From: Leptidea sinapis
Taxonomy: Eukaryota; Arthropoda; Insecta; Lepidoptera; Pieridae
Reading direction: 5' to 3'
Length of the DNA stretch: 64,000 nt
NCBI RefSeq assembly: GCF_905404315.1
Contig: NC_066269.1
Span: 186,001 to 250,000, forward strand
Shown: piece after piece, positions 63,732 to 64,000 of the stretch
How the letters are laid out: the number at the start of each line of letters is the position of its first letter
How positions within the stretch are numbered: position 1 is the first letter of the stretch
Translations under genes and position numbers: made by a program
The notes under the pieces: generated by a model
The model's input: the letters and a program-made list of their open reading frames with translations, nothing else
Told to the model about the DNA's origin: nothing
The model's database searches: none

Positions 63732-63920
63732 AGTCTTCTTTCAGTAAAATAGCCTATCTTCGATATATAATGAAATTCGATATTTCCCTTCATGTCCCAT
63801 AACTTTGGGACGCTCTGTATATAACATGTAAGTTAATATAATGCTAGCGTTAATGCATGTGCGCGCGGGTCTAATTCTTAAGGCGACTGGTTCCGCCGTC
63901 GGCCTCGGTGCCTAGGAACA

Positions 63921-64000
63921 CTAATTTTCCTGGGATGAAGAGTGCAAACAAGCTTTCTATATGATGTGAAACTACTGTGTAACTCGTAGGGAGTTACTGG
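63921..64000 (+). pseudogene. G4 RNase H, resuming after B2
   Basis: CCTGGGATGAAGAGTGCAAA (WDEECKQAF) and, after an internal loss at about 63955-63970, AACTACTGTGTAACTCGTAG (NYCVTRRELL) match G2 and G3. The DADAS block between them is deleted. It runs off the window. Confidence 0.85.

Larger units (their letters stand above)
62699..63817. mobile_element. Foldback Tc1/mariner-type DNA transposon with transposase remnant
   Basis: The ends are inverted repeats: CAGAGTGTCCCAAAGTTATG on the left and, reversed, CAGAGCGTCCCAAAGTTATG on the right. Similarity continues for over 200 bases on each arm (for example AAGATAGGCTATTTTACTGA and its reverse). It is flanked by TA (62697-62698, 63818-63819). 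The middle encodes a transposase C-terminus on the minus strand. The right arm contains a further insert (63459-63731). Total 1119 bp. It is non-autonomous; the superfamily follows from TA sites, end sequence and the D-L-T-P-L-D-F motif. Confidence 0.85.
58195..63920 (-). mobile_element. B2: BEL/Pao LTR element inside G4
   Basis: Minus-strand element with LTRs 58195-58433 and 62609-63920, the latter split by a mariner-type element. It is a different family from B1. Gag is joined to RNase H by an internal deletion, and integrase is well kept. The left border carries extra CTGAATATCAAAGAG bases (58181-58195) and no clean target duplication is visible. Confidence 0.83.
62609..63920 (-). repeat. 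B2 5' LTR, interrupted by a mariner-type element
   Basis: Pieces 62609-62698 and 63818-63920 rejoin over a TA to give TTAATATATAACATG, exactly the word of the left LTR. This proves that 62699-63817 is an insertion. Confidence 0.85.
55207..64000 (+). mobile_element. G4: Ty3/Gypsy element inside L6, split by B2, runs off right edge
   Basis: Plus-strand copy: LTR fragment 55207-55383, primer site 55386-55403, gag, protease and RT to 58180, then B2 (58195-63920), then RNase H resumes at 63921. The first ~480 bases of its 5' LTR are missing at the L6 border. RT has an internal deletion. Confidence 0.85.

Noticed and set aside
63509..63793. Minus frame of 94 codons near the right end
   Set aside because: Runs across the border of the mariner arm and its insert, so it is not one gene.

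Overview
This window looks like nuclear DNA of an insect, most likely a moth or butterfly. That is inferred from the mix of element families, the (TTTGAA)n, (ATTTC)n and (AATA)n tails of LINE-type elements, a tRNA-derived SINE of lepidopteran type and the AT-rich background. It is not a bacterial, viral or plasmid sequence. Almost every base belongs to dead retrotransposons stacked inside one another. I support only one candidate host gene, a short secreted protein whose two exons lie at 9625-10131 on the minus strand. No element here has a full set of undamaged proteins.

Labels used in this annotation. L1-L7 are different LINEs of CR1/L2/Daphne-like or related type. LY1-LY3 are three copies of one LINE family with a YADDS polymerase motif. 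J1 and J2 are Jockey-clade LINEs. G1-G4 are four copies of one Ty3/Gypsy LTR family. B1 and B2 are two BEL/Pao LTR elements.

Layout. 1-2948: L1 (minus), with a PHD-finger/esterase ORF1. 3604-5458: L2 (plus). 5459-8045: LY1 (minus). 8165-9487: L3 (plus). 9625-10131: host exons (minus). 10132-12345: AT-rich spacer with repeat scraps and a SINE. 12363-15429: G1 (minus, internally deleted). 15530-19935: L4 (minus), with an FP25K-like ORF1. 20367-22606: L5 (minus). 22607-23529: L6 (plus), which is split and resumes at 55147-55206. 23530-55146: G2 (plus). 55207-64000: G4 (plus, runs off the right edge).

Nesting. L6 was hit by G2 (4-bp duplication ATAT). G2 was hit by L7 at 25931-48448 (duplication GAGACA), by a LINE tail at 49037-49110 (CACCTT), by LY2 at 49302-52666 and by LY3 at 54063-54294 (AGTCA). 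L7 was hit by B1 (27755-35550) and by G3 (36428-48019). B1's left LTR was hit by J1 (27826-29256), and the end of G3's pol was hit by the full-length J2 (37108-42485, duplication CCACCCGATCG). In parallel, L6 was hit by G4, G4 by B2 (58195-63920), B2's right LTR by a foldback Tc1/mariner element (62699-63817, TA duplication), and that element's right arm by a further small insert. This gives a relative age order: L6, then G2 and G4, then L7 and B2, then B1, G3 and the mariner, then J1 and J2.

The parts do not form an operon or pathway. In each element, gag/ORF1 proteins would have packaged the RNA, the protease would have cut LTR polyproteins, RT and RNase H would have made cDNA, and an integrase or a target-cutting endonuclease would have inserted it. 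Stops, frameshifts and deletions break this in every copy. J2 is closest to intact: its polymerase ORF carries one stop codon. The density and depth of nesting resemble pericentromeric or W-chromosome heterochromatin, but nothing in the sequence proves the location.
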